39,031 nucleotides of DNA. It comes from Syncephalis plumigaleata. Taxonomy: Eukaryota; Zoopagomycota; Zoopagomycetes; Zoopagales; Piptocephalidaceae. Both the position numbers and the translations under genes were made by a program. Every line of letters starts with the position of its first letter. Position 1 is the stretch's first letter. The notes below the pieces were generated by a model, which was not told the origin of the DNA, ran no database searches, and saw only the letters and a program-made list of their open reading frames with translations. Location of the stretch: contig JAIXMF010000105.1 in NCBI GenBank assembly GCA_025201365.1, positions 1-39,031 on the forward strand, given 5' to 3'. Shown piece after piece: positions 11,307 to 19,972 of this stretch.

Positions 11307-11476
11307 TGTAACGATTGTTACGATAGTGAAAACCTTCGGTAAGACTTACCGAAGCGGTAGTTAAACTTACCATATTTCACACAGTAATCGAATCAATTTT
11401 ATCCCTATAAATACTTTATTACTTTTATTTAAAATAAAGATCATCTATCTTCTCGTCTAAAGTTGTGCGTATTACA
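11307..11476 (+). repeat. LTR of element C, right copy (3' LTR)
   Basis: 170 bp, same sequence as 6419-6588 by eye, followed by the second GACAG (11477-11481). Confidence 0.96.
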
Positions 11477-11481
11477 GACAG
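11477..11481. repeat. Target site duplication of element C, right (GACAG)
   Basis: Second copy of the pentamer found at 6414-6418. Confidence 0.95.
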
Positions 11482-12608
11482 CACACTCACCAACATCAAC
11501 ATCATCAGCAGAAGAAGAGTACTTTGACGTAGCAGACGAAGCAATACAACCAGACAGCAGCAACATGGACCCGTACAACAACCTACCCATCGATCAACAA
11601 CTGATCAGCCGTGAAGAACTACTAGCAGCTATCACCACAGCGGTCACCGCCATGAATCGCGATCGTCTTCCGGGAGGTCACCGTGACCTATGGTTATCAC
11701 CGAGGGCACCCGAATATCACGGCCGTAACAGCGATATTCCTTTCAACGTGTGGTGTCGAATGATATCAGACGAAGTTAGGATGTATACCGACTGGTCGGA
11801 AGAACAGAAAGTATGGGCGATCACACGGCAATTAAGAGGCGAGGCGGCGACGTGGTATCAACTATATACGGAACAAGCGGAATTAAACAGGCCCGGGTAC
11901 ACTCCAATTAGGACCTGGGAGCAACTACAAGCAGCATTACGCAGTCATTTCCATCCACGTGAGCAGACATTTGTGCTATTAACACGATTCGACAAACTCA
12001 GTCAGGGACGGCGACCACTCGCCGAATACATCGAGGAGTTTCAACAATTGGTTATGCAACTGCCAGATTTGTCGGAGGATATAAAAGTTCACCGTTTTAG
12101 GAGTGGCCTCTATATGAGACGCTGGCAGACGGAATTCGCCATACGAAATCCCGAAACGGTCACATCGGCGATTGAATTAGCAATGTATCTGGAAACAGTA
12201 TGGCCAACAATTAGTAATACGCCCACTAGAACGGTTTACCCACCACCTCGTCCGATACCAGTTATGCAACAGCAAGGCCCCCAACCAATGGAACTAGACG
12301 CAATCGCATTCCACGTTGGGCCAAATGACTGTTACAATTGCGGACAACAAGGGCATCGTCGTTTCGAATGCACCAATCAGCCGAGATGTTACAATTGTGG
12401 CCGTAACGGCCATATTGGGCGTACCTGTCGTCAACCGCGGAGGAACACACCTCGTGCCGCTGCCCCACCTCAAGCAACGATACGCCATAGGCCTAATCAA
12501 CCACACACCAACCGCCGCGTACATCTAAACAACGTAGAAGTCGACACACACGCTACGAACGACAACGTTGCGGAAATCGACAACGAGGATTTTACCAACG
12601 ACCAGTAG
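11482..12608 (+). CDS. gag: Element B gag, main body
   Basis: Continues the frame of 6307-6418 past element C. It starts with a Ser/Thr/Glu-rich linker ([15 protein letters not shown]), then MDPYNN at 11564, which could be an independent start. The capsid-like gag domain runs from about [12 protein letters not shown] through [17 protein letters not shown] and [12 protein letters not shown]. Two zinc knuckles follow, [14 protein letters not shown] and [14 protein letters not shown] (12330-12432), where C has only one. The stop TAG at 12606-12608 is in the 5' arm of a hairpin. The pol frame overlaps the last about 110 bases in the -1 frame. Confidence 0.93.
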
Positions 12609-12628
12609 ACACCGGTAATCTACTGGTC
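12600..12628 (+). promoter_or_regulatory. Hairpin at the element B gag stop, probable recoding signal
   Basis: GACCAGTAG (12600-12608) pairs perfectly with CTACTGGTC (12620-12628) around an 11-nt loop, in the same position as the C frameshift stem. The pol frame (-1) is open from 12497. No canonical heptamer is seen upstream; the nearest candidate is T TTT ACC ending at 12596, where only the P-site codon re-pairs well. Confidence 0.65.
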
Positions 12629-15600
12629 TGCACCAGCACTCCACCGGACTTCCCTCTCCTCTCTACCACCGCCCTATTGAATCGTAACTCTGTCGTTAAT
12701 TCCTTCACTTCTACTTACCCTCTAGTTACAATACCTTGTACAATCAATAATGTAGCGGTGCGCGCGCTAATCGATTGTGGCGCTACTAATAATTTTATTG
12801 ACCCCCTCGTAATGCAACGCTCTCTCACTTCTTATACATCATACGATTCCAAAGGTCCTAAGGTACGGTTAGGAGACGGATCAGTTCGCTCGGTCGCTGG
12901 ATATGCATCTAACATCACAGTCGAAATTAAAGATACTATTTTAAAACTAGACTTTGAAGTAATGACGTTAGGACATTATGATGTAATATTCGGTATGCCG
13001 TGGCTTACGAAATACGACCCTGATATCGATTGGAAAAATGGTACGTTGCGCTGTTTCCGTCAAGGCTTGGCCACACTCGACACTCTGCCAGCCACGCTAG
13101 ACGTGAAATTACTATCGTCACACGCTATACTACCTTCACGGAATTCAAATCAAGCGGCAGGATACGATCTATACGCAGCGGAAGACGTCGCGATACCACC
13201 TGGTAAATCTAGGACAATACCCACCAACCTAGCGTTGAGACCACCAAGTGGAACATACGTAAGAATCGCACCGCGTTCTGGATTAGCAGTGAAACATTCC
13301 ATTGACGTACTAGCGGGAGTGATAGACCCAGATTACCGTGGCGAAGTTAAAGGCGTGTTAATTAATCATGGTGAAGAGGAAATCCACATCAAGAAAGGTG
13401 AACGCTTTGCCCAAGCCATATGTGAAGAACACAAGACACCAGTGATACAACAAGTGGAGGAACTCGACGAAACACAACGCGGCACTGCAGGTTTCGGCTC
13501 AACCGGCATGAGAAACAACAACACACCAATCATGTCAAGTGAAACAAGTGTGAAACAACATATCGAACTACGCACGATCGAAGGAGAGACATTTGACGTA
13601 GAGAATGAAACTACACTCCTGCTGTTTGTGACCGAAACTACGTCGTCACCACCATTAAGATCTAAAACAGCCGATCAACTCATGGGCGATCTAATAGAAG
13701 AATACGGAGATGTGTTTCCAGAAGACTTACCTGCAGGATTACCACCACCGCGTGCAGTCGATTTCGCCATTGATATTATACCAGGATCGACGCCTCCCTC
13801 ACGACCACCTTATCGATTGACACAAGATGAATTAGAGGAATTAAAGAAGCAACTAGACGACCTATTAGACAAAGGCTTTATACAACCAAGCGTCTCACCT
13901 TACGGTGCACCAGTACTATTCGTCAAGAAGAAGGATGGATCCTCTCGTATGTGTGTCGATTACCGTATGTTGAATGACATCACGATCAAGAACAAGTACG
14001 CGTTACCATATATCGACGATCTGTTTAGACAGTTACACGGTGCTACTATATTCAGTAAGATCGATCTACGGTCAGGTTATCATCAAGTGAGAATCAAAGA
14101 GGAACACGTCGAACGCACCGCTTTTCGCACTCGCTATGGCCACTATGAATTTCGCGTACTACCATTCGGTCTTACCAACGCACCGGCAACCTTTATGCGA
14201 CTAATGAACGATGTACTACGACCACTACTAGATAAATGCTGCGTCGTATTCCTAGACGACATACTCATCTACAGCAAATCTGAGGAAGAGCATCGACAAC
14301 ATGTACAACAAGTACTACAGTTACTACGCGATAACGCATTATACGCTAAACATAGCAAATGTACCTTCGGTGCGAAACAAGTGGAGTTTCTCGGTCACAT
14401 AGTAAGCGGCGAAGGGATTCACATGTGTCACGACAAGCTAGCCGCCATTCGTAATTGGCCAATACCTAAGAAGATACAAGACGTGAGAAGCTTCCTAGGA
14501 TTAACGGGATATTACCGTCACTTTATATACAACTACTCCAAGATCGCACAGCCACTTACTAACCTCACCAAGTTGAATACACCTTTCGTAATGGAAGGCG
14601 CACCAACAACGGCGTTCGAGGAACTGAAGAAGAGAATGATGGAAGCACCAGTATTAATGATACCCGATCCAAAGAAGCCTTTCATCGTTACAACCGACGC
14701 TTCAGATTTTGCTATCGGTGCAGTGCTCGAACAGGCCGATGGTAAGAAGGCACGACCGTGCGCATACCTGTCACGTACGTTAACCGCTGCTGAACGGAAA
14801 TGGCCTGTATACGACAAGGAACTGTATGCCATTATGGAAGCTCTTCGTGTATGGGATATCTGGTTAAGAAGTATCAAATTCGACATATACACAGATCATC
14901 AACCACTGCGCTATCTCCGTAAGCAAACTAGCCTTCCGAAGCGGCAATCGAACTACTTAGACGCGTTAGCTAGTTACGACTTTGACATACATTACAAACC
15001 TGGACGCAAGAATGTAGTAGCAGATGCGTTATCACGGCAAACAATCGGAGAAGCTGAACTAGCCAATATATCATCGATAGTACCGGAAGGGAGATTATTA
15101 AGGAGCATTCGGGAAGGATATATACACGACACGTTCTTCAGTCAAGTCTTAAAAGCAATCACGGATGAAGAAGCGACACCAACAAGATCACACAAGTGGA
15201 AACGACAATTTAGACGAGTAGCAGAAGACGGATTGATATATGAAATGAGGTCTGACATTCCACGTCTGTGTATACCAAAAGTTGACAACTTACGCGTCAA
15301 CATCATTCGAGAGAATCACGACGCACCAACAGCAGGACACTATGGAGTGGAACGCACGGTATCAAGTATCAAGCGATATTATTGGTGGCCTACGTTACGT
15401 TCGGATGTATTACGATATATATCATCATGCGATACCTGTCAACGTAACAAACCTCGCAACCAGTTACCAATAGGATTACTACAACCATTACAAGTACCTG
15501 AACATCGTTGGCAAGAGATTTCGATGGATTTGATCGTGAAATTACCAAAGACACCTCGTAATGTCGATGCTATCTTCGTAGTAGTAGACCGTTTAACGAA

Positions 15601-16651
15601 ACGCGCTCATTTCATAGCTACACAGACTAGTGCTTCCGCTCGTGATTTAGCCCGTTTATTCATAGACAACATATTCAAACTACACGGTATACCGGAGCGC
15701 ATTATATCGGATCGTGATGCACGCTTTATGTCGAGATTTTGGAAATCAACATTCGAACTACTTGGTACGCAACTACGCCCGTCGTCAGCATATCACCCAC
15801 AAACGGACGGTCAAACGGAGCGCACGAATCGCACCCTAGAAACGATGATACGGCATTACGTTAACTTTACACAAGATGACTGGGATGAATGGCTGTCAAT
15901 ACTCGAATTTGCTTACAATAATGCGGAACAGGAATCAATACGAATGACTCCATTCTTTTGCGACACCGGAAGACACCCCAGACGTCCAGATGCACTTGCC
16001 CGATCATTCGACATACGAGGAGCAACAGATGTAGCGGCAACCGAAGAATTCATAGGACGAATGCGTGCATTAGCGTTAGAAGCACAAACGGCGATATCAG
16101 ATGCTCAAGCAAAGCAGAAGTATTACGCTGACCAACGTAGACGCCTCGAAGAATTCAAGGTTAATGATATGGTATGGCTATCGGCAGCAAACATCAACAC
16201 CGCAGCCAGCAAAGAACAACCAACACGAAAGTTCAACGCACTCTACTATGGACCATTTAAGGTTATCAAGAAGATCTCCGCCGTCTCTTACGAACTTAAA
16301 TTACCTGATCATTGGCGTATCCACAACGTATTTCACATATCTCTATTAAAGAAGTACGTACCCGAACCTAGCGACATGCGAGGACGCGCGCCAAGTCGAC
16401 CCGATCCAATAATCGTCAACAATGAGGAAGAGTATGAGGTGGAAACAATATTGAAATCGCGAGGTACCGGCCGCAACCAGAAATTCCTAGTTAAATGGAA
16501 AGGATGGGACTACGACGAAGCAACCTGGCTAACGCGCGACGACTTACGCAACGCCCCCGACATCCTACGACGATTCGAAAATAAAGAGTCGAGGTCGACT
16601 CGTTCTATAAGGGGGAAGGTGCAACAAGTAGACACACAAAACCGTATATAA
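12609..16651 (+). CDS. pol: Element B pol: PR-dUTPase-RT-RNaseH-IN-chromodomain
   Basis: The frame is open from 12497 and has no ATG early on, so it is probably expressed by -1 recoding near the gag stop. Counting residues from 12677: protease [13 protein letters not shown] at about 29-41; a complete dUTPase at about 144-280; RT at about 350-600 ([22 protein letters not shown] near 523). RNase H begins at about 670 ([32 protein letters not shown]). Integrase HHCC is at about 880-925 ([15 protein letters not shown]). The DDE core runs from about 950 to 1050 ([27 protein letters not shown]). The chromodomain is at about 1250-1305 ([24 protein letters not shown]). The stop lies 32 bp inside the 3' LTR, so the LTR encodes the last residues. 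The frame is uninterrupted, so B's pol looks functional apart from its split gag. Confidence 0.95.
13106..13518 (+). other. dUTPase domain inside element B pol
   Basis: All five motifs of trimeric dUTP pyrophosphatases are present in order: [48 protein letters not shown] and [10 protein letters not shown]. Motif 3 keeps the catalytic Asp (IDPDYRG) and the uracil-binding hairpin Tyr. The enzyme converts dUTP to dUMP and pyrophosphate, which would limit uracil incorporation during reverse transcription. Here it is a polyprotein segment between protease and RT. Element C has no counterpart: its protease runs straight into the RT linker. Confidence 0.95.
16609..16619 (+). promoter_or_regulatory. 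Polypurine tract of element B
   Basis: AAGGGGGAAGG directly before the 3' LTR, a strong tract that is also read as pol codons. Confidence 0.85.
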
Positions 16652-16852
16652 TCGCAGCGTAATAAGTATAAGCTAATAACCTCTCACGGCAATTAACTAT
16701 TGCCAATTGCGGTTGCTACTATCATTACTACATTATAATTTTGTTCAAATATTTTATTATAAATAAAGAAAGCCTCCGCCATAACAGCGGGAAGGGCATC
16801 ATTCATACTCTAATCCTTATTGTCTAAGTAGCAGTAGCTTTCACTTGTTACA
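16620..16852 (+). repeat. LTR of element B, right copy (3' LTR)
   Basis: 233 bp, same sequence as 6033-6265 by eye. It contains the pol stop (16649-16651) and a TATA-like box at 16758-16765. Confidence 0.95.
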
Positions 16853-16857
16853 CAGTA
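16853..16857. repeat. Target site duplication of element B, right (CAGTA)
   Basis: Second copy of the pentamer at 6028-6032. Confidence 0.95.
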
Positions 16858-18191
16858 TGTCCTAAATAAGCGATTTCTTGTTGAGAGAAATGGCACTTAG
16901 AACGTTTCAGACGTAAGCCAGCGGCATCAAGACGTAAAAAGACTTCTTCTAGGCGGCTTAACATATCTTCGTAAGTACGACCAAAAACGATAATGTCGTC
17001 TAGATACACGAGACAAGTTCTCCATTTCAAACCAGCTAAAACTTCATCCATCATACGTTGGAAAGTAGCTGGGGCATTACACAAACCGAAAGGCATAACA
17101 CGAAACTGGTACAGGCCGTCGGCGGTAATGAAGGCAGTCTTCTCTCTATCGGACTCAGACATCGGGACTTGCCAATAACCGGCAGCAAGATCAAGTGTAC
17201 TGAACCAGGTTGCACCAGCAAGCGCATCCAATGCATCGTCGATACGAGGAAGTGGGTAAGCGTCTTTCTTTGTAATTGCATTCAATCTACGATAATCGAC
17301 ACAGAAGCGTTCACCTCCGTCTTTCTTGCCAACAAGGACGACGGGTGAAGCCCAAGGACTATGAGATGGCTCTATGATACCATTGGCTAACATTTCTTGT
17401 ACTTCTTTAGACACCTTGTCACGCTGTTTAAAAGAGGAGCGATAGGGAGGAGCATTGACAGGCGGACAATCATCAGTATGAATACGATGACAAGTCTTAA
17501 CAGAAGCACCAGGCCGTTTAGGATCAACGGCAAACACACGTTGGTATTTATGTAGTAAGGTATTCATCTTCTCGTCATATCGTGCTTTCATGAGGGAAGT
17601 TAATGGCTGATCGGGCACACTAACAGGGGAAATACTGCGTGGAACTGCCTCACCTACTCCTACATTAGCGAGTACTGACGGCCAAGGTTCCGTAGGGGAA
17701 ATATATTGTACGCGTAAAGAATTAATTCTGACTAGATCAGTAATAACAGTAGTATTTACAGTTCGATTTGCTACATTAATGGTACCATCAAAACAATTGA
17801 CATTGGCACGAATAGACGGATGACCTAGCCAATCCATACCTAACAAAACAGGGTAAGGAGCTAAGTCTAACACAGTAACATTAATAGTAGCGCACACTCC
17901 TGCCACGGCGACTGGTAACGTAACGTGGCCACGAGTCTGAATGGATTTGCCATTCGCTAACTTCACTTGAGTCGCAGTGTGTCGAGATAGCTTTAATCCA
18001 AGGCGTCGACAAAGATCCTTGGTGATCACGGTACATTGCGCTCCAGTGTCTACGAGCATGTCTGACATGGTTCCACCGATGGTGCCTGTTATTAACATGA
18101 CCTGTGGCTGTTGTGGTTGGTTAATAGCGAAGGCGAGCGAGGACTTATCAGCAGGTAGGGCGTGTGTGGCCTCAGTGGTACACACCCTCAT
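16853..18191 (-). CDS. pol: Element A pol, 5' part: protease and reverse transcriptase
   Basis: Starts at an ATG (18191) that shares one base with the gag stop (TAATG). The aspartic protease has the usual DTGA active site (MLVDTGAQCTVI, near residue 48), unlike the DCGA of B and C. RT follows (SPWASPVVLVGKKDGGERFCVDYRRLN, TLDLAAGYWQVP, FGLCNAPATFQRMM, YLDDIIVFG near 397) and runs to the connection YLGHTV. Element B was inserted there. The frame continues at 6027 into RNase H and integrase, 1155 codons in total with stop. The stop seen just inside B's LTR is an insertion artefact. Confidence 0.95.
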
Positions 18192-18193
18192 TA
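18189..18193 (-). promoter_or_regulatory. TAATG gag-stop/pol-start overlap of element A
   Basis: The gag stop TAA (18193-18191) overlaps the pol ATG (18191-18189), which suggests termination-reinitiation. A -1 shift at GGAAAAC just upstream is possible but is not a canonical heptamer. The pol frame upstream is closed at 18209-18207. Confidence 0.7.
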
Positions 18194-19393
18194 GTTTTCC
18201 GACTGCTTAACACCAGCGGCGTTGCCAGTGTTACCAGTCTGATTCGTAGGCTTATCATCGGACTGTTGATGTATAATCTTCTTGATGGCCTCAGCATGTG
18301 GACACTGATGACAAAGATGGTTTTCATTCTTACAATAGTAACATCGACGGACTTGACGGGAGTTGCGAGTGTCCTTTTGTTGGGGTCGATACTGTTTTCG
18401 TGTAACCTTATGTCTTTGTTCAGGCACAGCGGCTATGACGGTGTGCGAATGATTACGTCGTTTGATTAGCACATCAAGATCTTTGACTTTCGTCATCATT
18501 GTGGACCAATCGTTGATGTTAGAAAGGTTCATGTGTGAATGTACATGCTCGGGCAAACCGGATCTGAACTGTGTCCACTTTTCGTCATCGTCCACTTCTG
18601 CGGTCAAGGCGGCTTCGGCTACGCGGTCAGCATATTCTCGTAACGACTCTGGCGAACGGTATCGCATTTGCCTGAACTGCAGACGCGCGAAGTCCGCTGG
18701 ATCACCACCAATCACATGTCGTCGTAACGCTTCACAGACGGCGGTGTAAGTAAGCTCCTTCTGCGTTAATTCTGACAAAGTGCTTTTGGACCAATGTGGA
18801 TATGCTTTGCCCACAGCGTACAACAATTGACGTGCAGCGTCGTGGTCGGACAAATTATGACGATGAATAGTAAGTTCGAAACGAATCAACCATGTCTGAA
18901 GGTCTTCTACATCCTTATCGTAATACTCAGTCTTGAAGCGAGTAAAGGCAGATTCTTCGGTTCGACTTGCAGGTTCAAGTGGAGGGGAAGTAGGCTGTGC
19001 TGCTTGTGTAGCAGATGCTAGGACTTCGGGCCGTTGAGGTGTAAGTCGTGCGGCGATAGGTGCTGGCAATTCATCCGATTGCTCATTCTGCGGTGAACTT
19101 GCAGACTGTGGAACAGTATGTTGTGGAACAGAAGGCGGTGGATCCGCGAGTTGTATGACACGAAGTAGATTAATCAACGCGTCTCGACTAGGATGTTCAT
19201 CCATGTACTCTCTTAATTGGTCATAGTCAAGTCCTGCTAAAGTAGGAATACTCTCAGTGATGTCTTCCAATGAATTGTAAACGCGTTGTAGGGGTGTCAA
19301 CTCCTCTTCGCCCTCGGAGCTGTGATCATCATTCACCATGATAGATGGGGTATGGCGGTCGTTCTGTAATGCTCGGAGTTCACGTCGAGACAT
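18191..19393 (-). CDS. gag: Element A gag
   Basis: 400 codons from the ATG at 19393. An acidic, Pro/Ser/Gln-rich N-terminus (about 1-150) precedes a capsid-like gag region (TRFKTEYYDKDVEDLQTWLIRFE, ARQLLYAVGKAYPHW, LQFRQMRYRSPESLREYADR). One zinc knuckle CYYCKNENHLCHQC (CX2CX4HX4C) lies near residue 350. It forms the particle and packages RNA. Sequence and architecture differ clearly from gag of B and C, consistent with a separate Ty3/Gypsy lineage. The stop overlaps the pol start. Confidence 0.93.
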   Translation of the reverse strand: MSRRELRALQNDRHTPSIMVNDDHSSEGEEELTPLQRVYNSLEDITESIPTLAGLDYDQLREYMDEHPSRDALINLLRVIQLADPPPSVPQHTVPQSASSPQNEQSDELPAPIAARLTPQRPEVLASATQAAQPTSPPLEPASRTEESAFTRFKTEYYDKDVEDLQTWLIRFELTIHRHNLSDHDAARQLLYAVGKAYPHWSKSTLSELTQKELTYTAVCEALRRHVIGGDPADFARLQFRQMRYRSPESLREYADRVAEAALTAEVDDDEKWTQFRSGLPEHVHSHMNLSNINDWSTMMTKVKDLDVLIKRRNHSHTVIAAVPEQRHKVTRKQYRPQQKDTRNSRQVRRCYYCKNENHLCHQCPHAEAIKKIIHQQSDDKPTNQTGNTGNAAGVKQSEN

Positions 19394-19588
19394 CCAACTA
19401 CGAGGAATAAGGTACGTAAAGAATGGAACGTACTGACCAAGGGAATAAACGAACGAGTACCAATAATAAATTAATAACTGAACATATACGATAAGTAAGT
19501 GAACAAGTAAATAGAGGAGCGGGTAAACAAGAGGTAAAAATAAGAAGTGGATATAGTGAATATAGAGTGACAGCGCTCTTTAAGAGAA

Positions 19589-19606
19589 CGCCCGGGTTCT
19601 CCACCA
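19589..19606 (-). promoter_or_regulatory. Primer binding site of element A
   Basis: On the minus strand, TGGTGGAGAACCCGGGCG begins two bases after the 5' LTR. It implies a tRNA 3' end ...GGGTTCTCCACCA, different from that of B and C. I cannot assign the tRNA. Confidence 0.7.
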
Positions 19607-19608
19607 AA

Positions 19609-19967
19609 TGTGGCGAACTACTGAGTTCGTGTAAAATTGTGTTGACGAGGTCAACCCGTAACCGTGGGATTCAGTGGATCACTTAGGCCCAACAGTTCTA
19701 TATCCACAAATGTAATAAATGTTAAGAAATAAGAGGGGAAAGTATCTTTATTTTATGAGTTTTTAGAACGAATATAACTGAAGGAATCAGGAAAATAGAA
19801 AAGAGGAAAAGTAGGATCAGGGCTATTATTCTGCTACAACTAGAGCTCTGCAGTAACTCTTTTTATAGCTGCAAGAAGGTAAGATATGTTATGCATAAAC
19901 ACTTAGGTGGGACAGAGTAGGCGACTCAGGTGACATAATTATGATGGGTACATCTCACATCATCACA
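19609..19967 (-). repeat. LTR of element A, right copy (5' LTR)
   Basis: 359 bp, same as 3488-3846 by eye. A minus-strand TATA-like box lies at 19867-19860. The last nine codons at its plus-strand end (from ATGATG at 19941) are in frame with the protease C-terminal half. Confidence 0.96.
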
Positions 19968-19972
19968 ACATC
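19968..19972. repeat. Target site duplication of element A, right (ACATC)
   Basis: Second copy of the pentamer at 3483-3487. Confidence 0.96.

Larger units (their letters stand above)
6419..11476 (+). mobile_element. Element C: complete chromodomain Ty3/Gypsy retrotransposon, innermost
   Basis: 5,058 bp, uninterrupted. It has 170-bp LTRs (TGTAACGATT...GCGTATTACA) that look identical, target duplication GACAG, primer binding site 6590-6601, gag 6683-7765, a -1 frameshift signal 7744-7786, pol to 11283 and a purine-rich tract 11294-11306. All expected Ty3/Gypsy domains and catalytic motifs are present and no in-frame stop was seen, so it looks autonomous and possibly active. It is the youngest of the three by nesting order, and lies inside the gag of its relative, element B. 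Confidence 0.97.
6033..16852 (+). mobile_element. Element B: chromodomain Ty3/Gypsy retrotransposon with a dUTPase, inserted in A
   Basis: 10,820 bp in place, about 5,757 bp without element C. Two 233-bp LTRs (TGCAACAAGT...CTTGTTACA) look identical, with target duplication CAGTA. Order on the plus strand: 5' LTR, primer binding site 6267-6278, gag 6307-6418 plus 11482-12608, gag-stop hairpin 12600-12628, pol (PR, dUTPase, RT, RNase H, IN, chromodomain) to 16651, polypurine tract 16609-16619, 3' LTR. It entered A's pol between RT and RNase H and was then itself hit by C in gag. It belongs to the chromovirus branch and is visibly related to C along most of pol. Confidence 0.96.
3488..19967 (-). 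mobile_element. Element A: Ty3/Gypsy LTR retrotransposon, outermost, without chromodomain
   Basis: 16,480 bp in place, 5,655 bp once its guest (B plus one duplicated pentamer) is discounted. It has two 359-bp LTRs that I see as identical, TG...CA termini and a perfect 5-bp target duplication ACATC. Transcribed leftward on the minus strand: 5' LTR 19609-19967, primer binding site 19589-19606, gag 19393-18191, pol 18191-16853 continuing at 6027-3902, polypurine tract 3847-3857, 3' LTR 3488-3846. Domain order PR-RT-RNaseH-IN places it in Ty3/Gypsy. The integrase C-terminus has a GPF-type module (MLGPFKVI) and then ends without a chromodomain. The frame is continuous across the B insertion (1155 codons including stop), so before B arrived it looked autonomous. 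Confidence 0.96.

Noticed and set aside
14533-14892. 119-codon frame antisense to element B pol
   Set aside because: It is the shadow of the RT/RNase H coding strand; no independent evidence.
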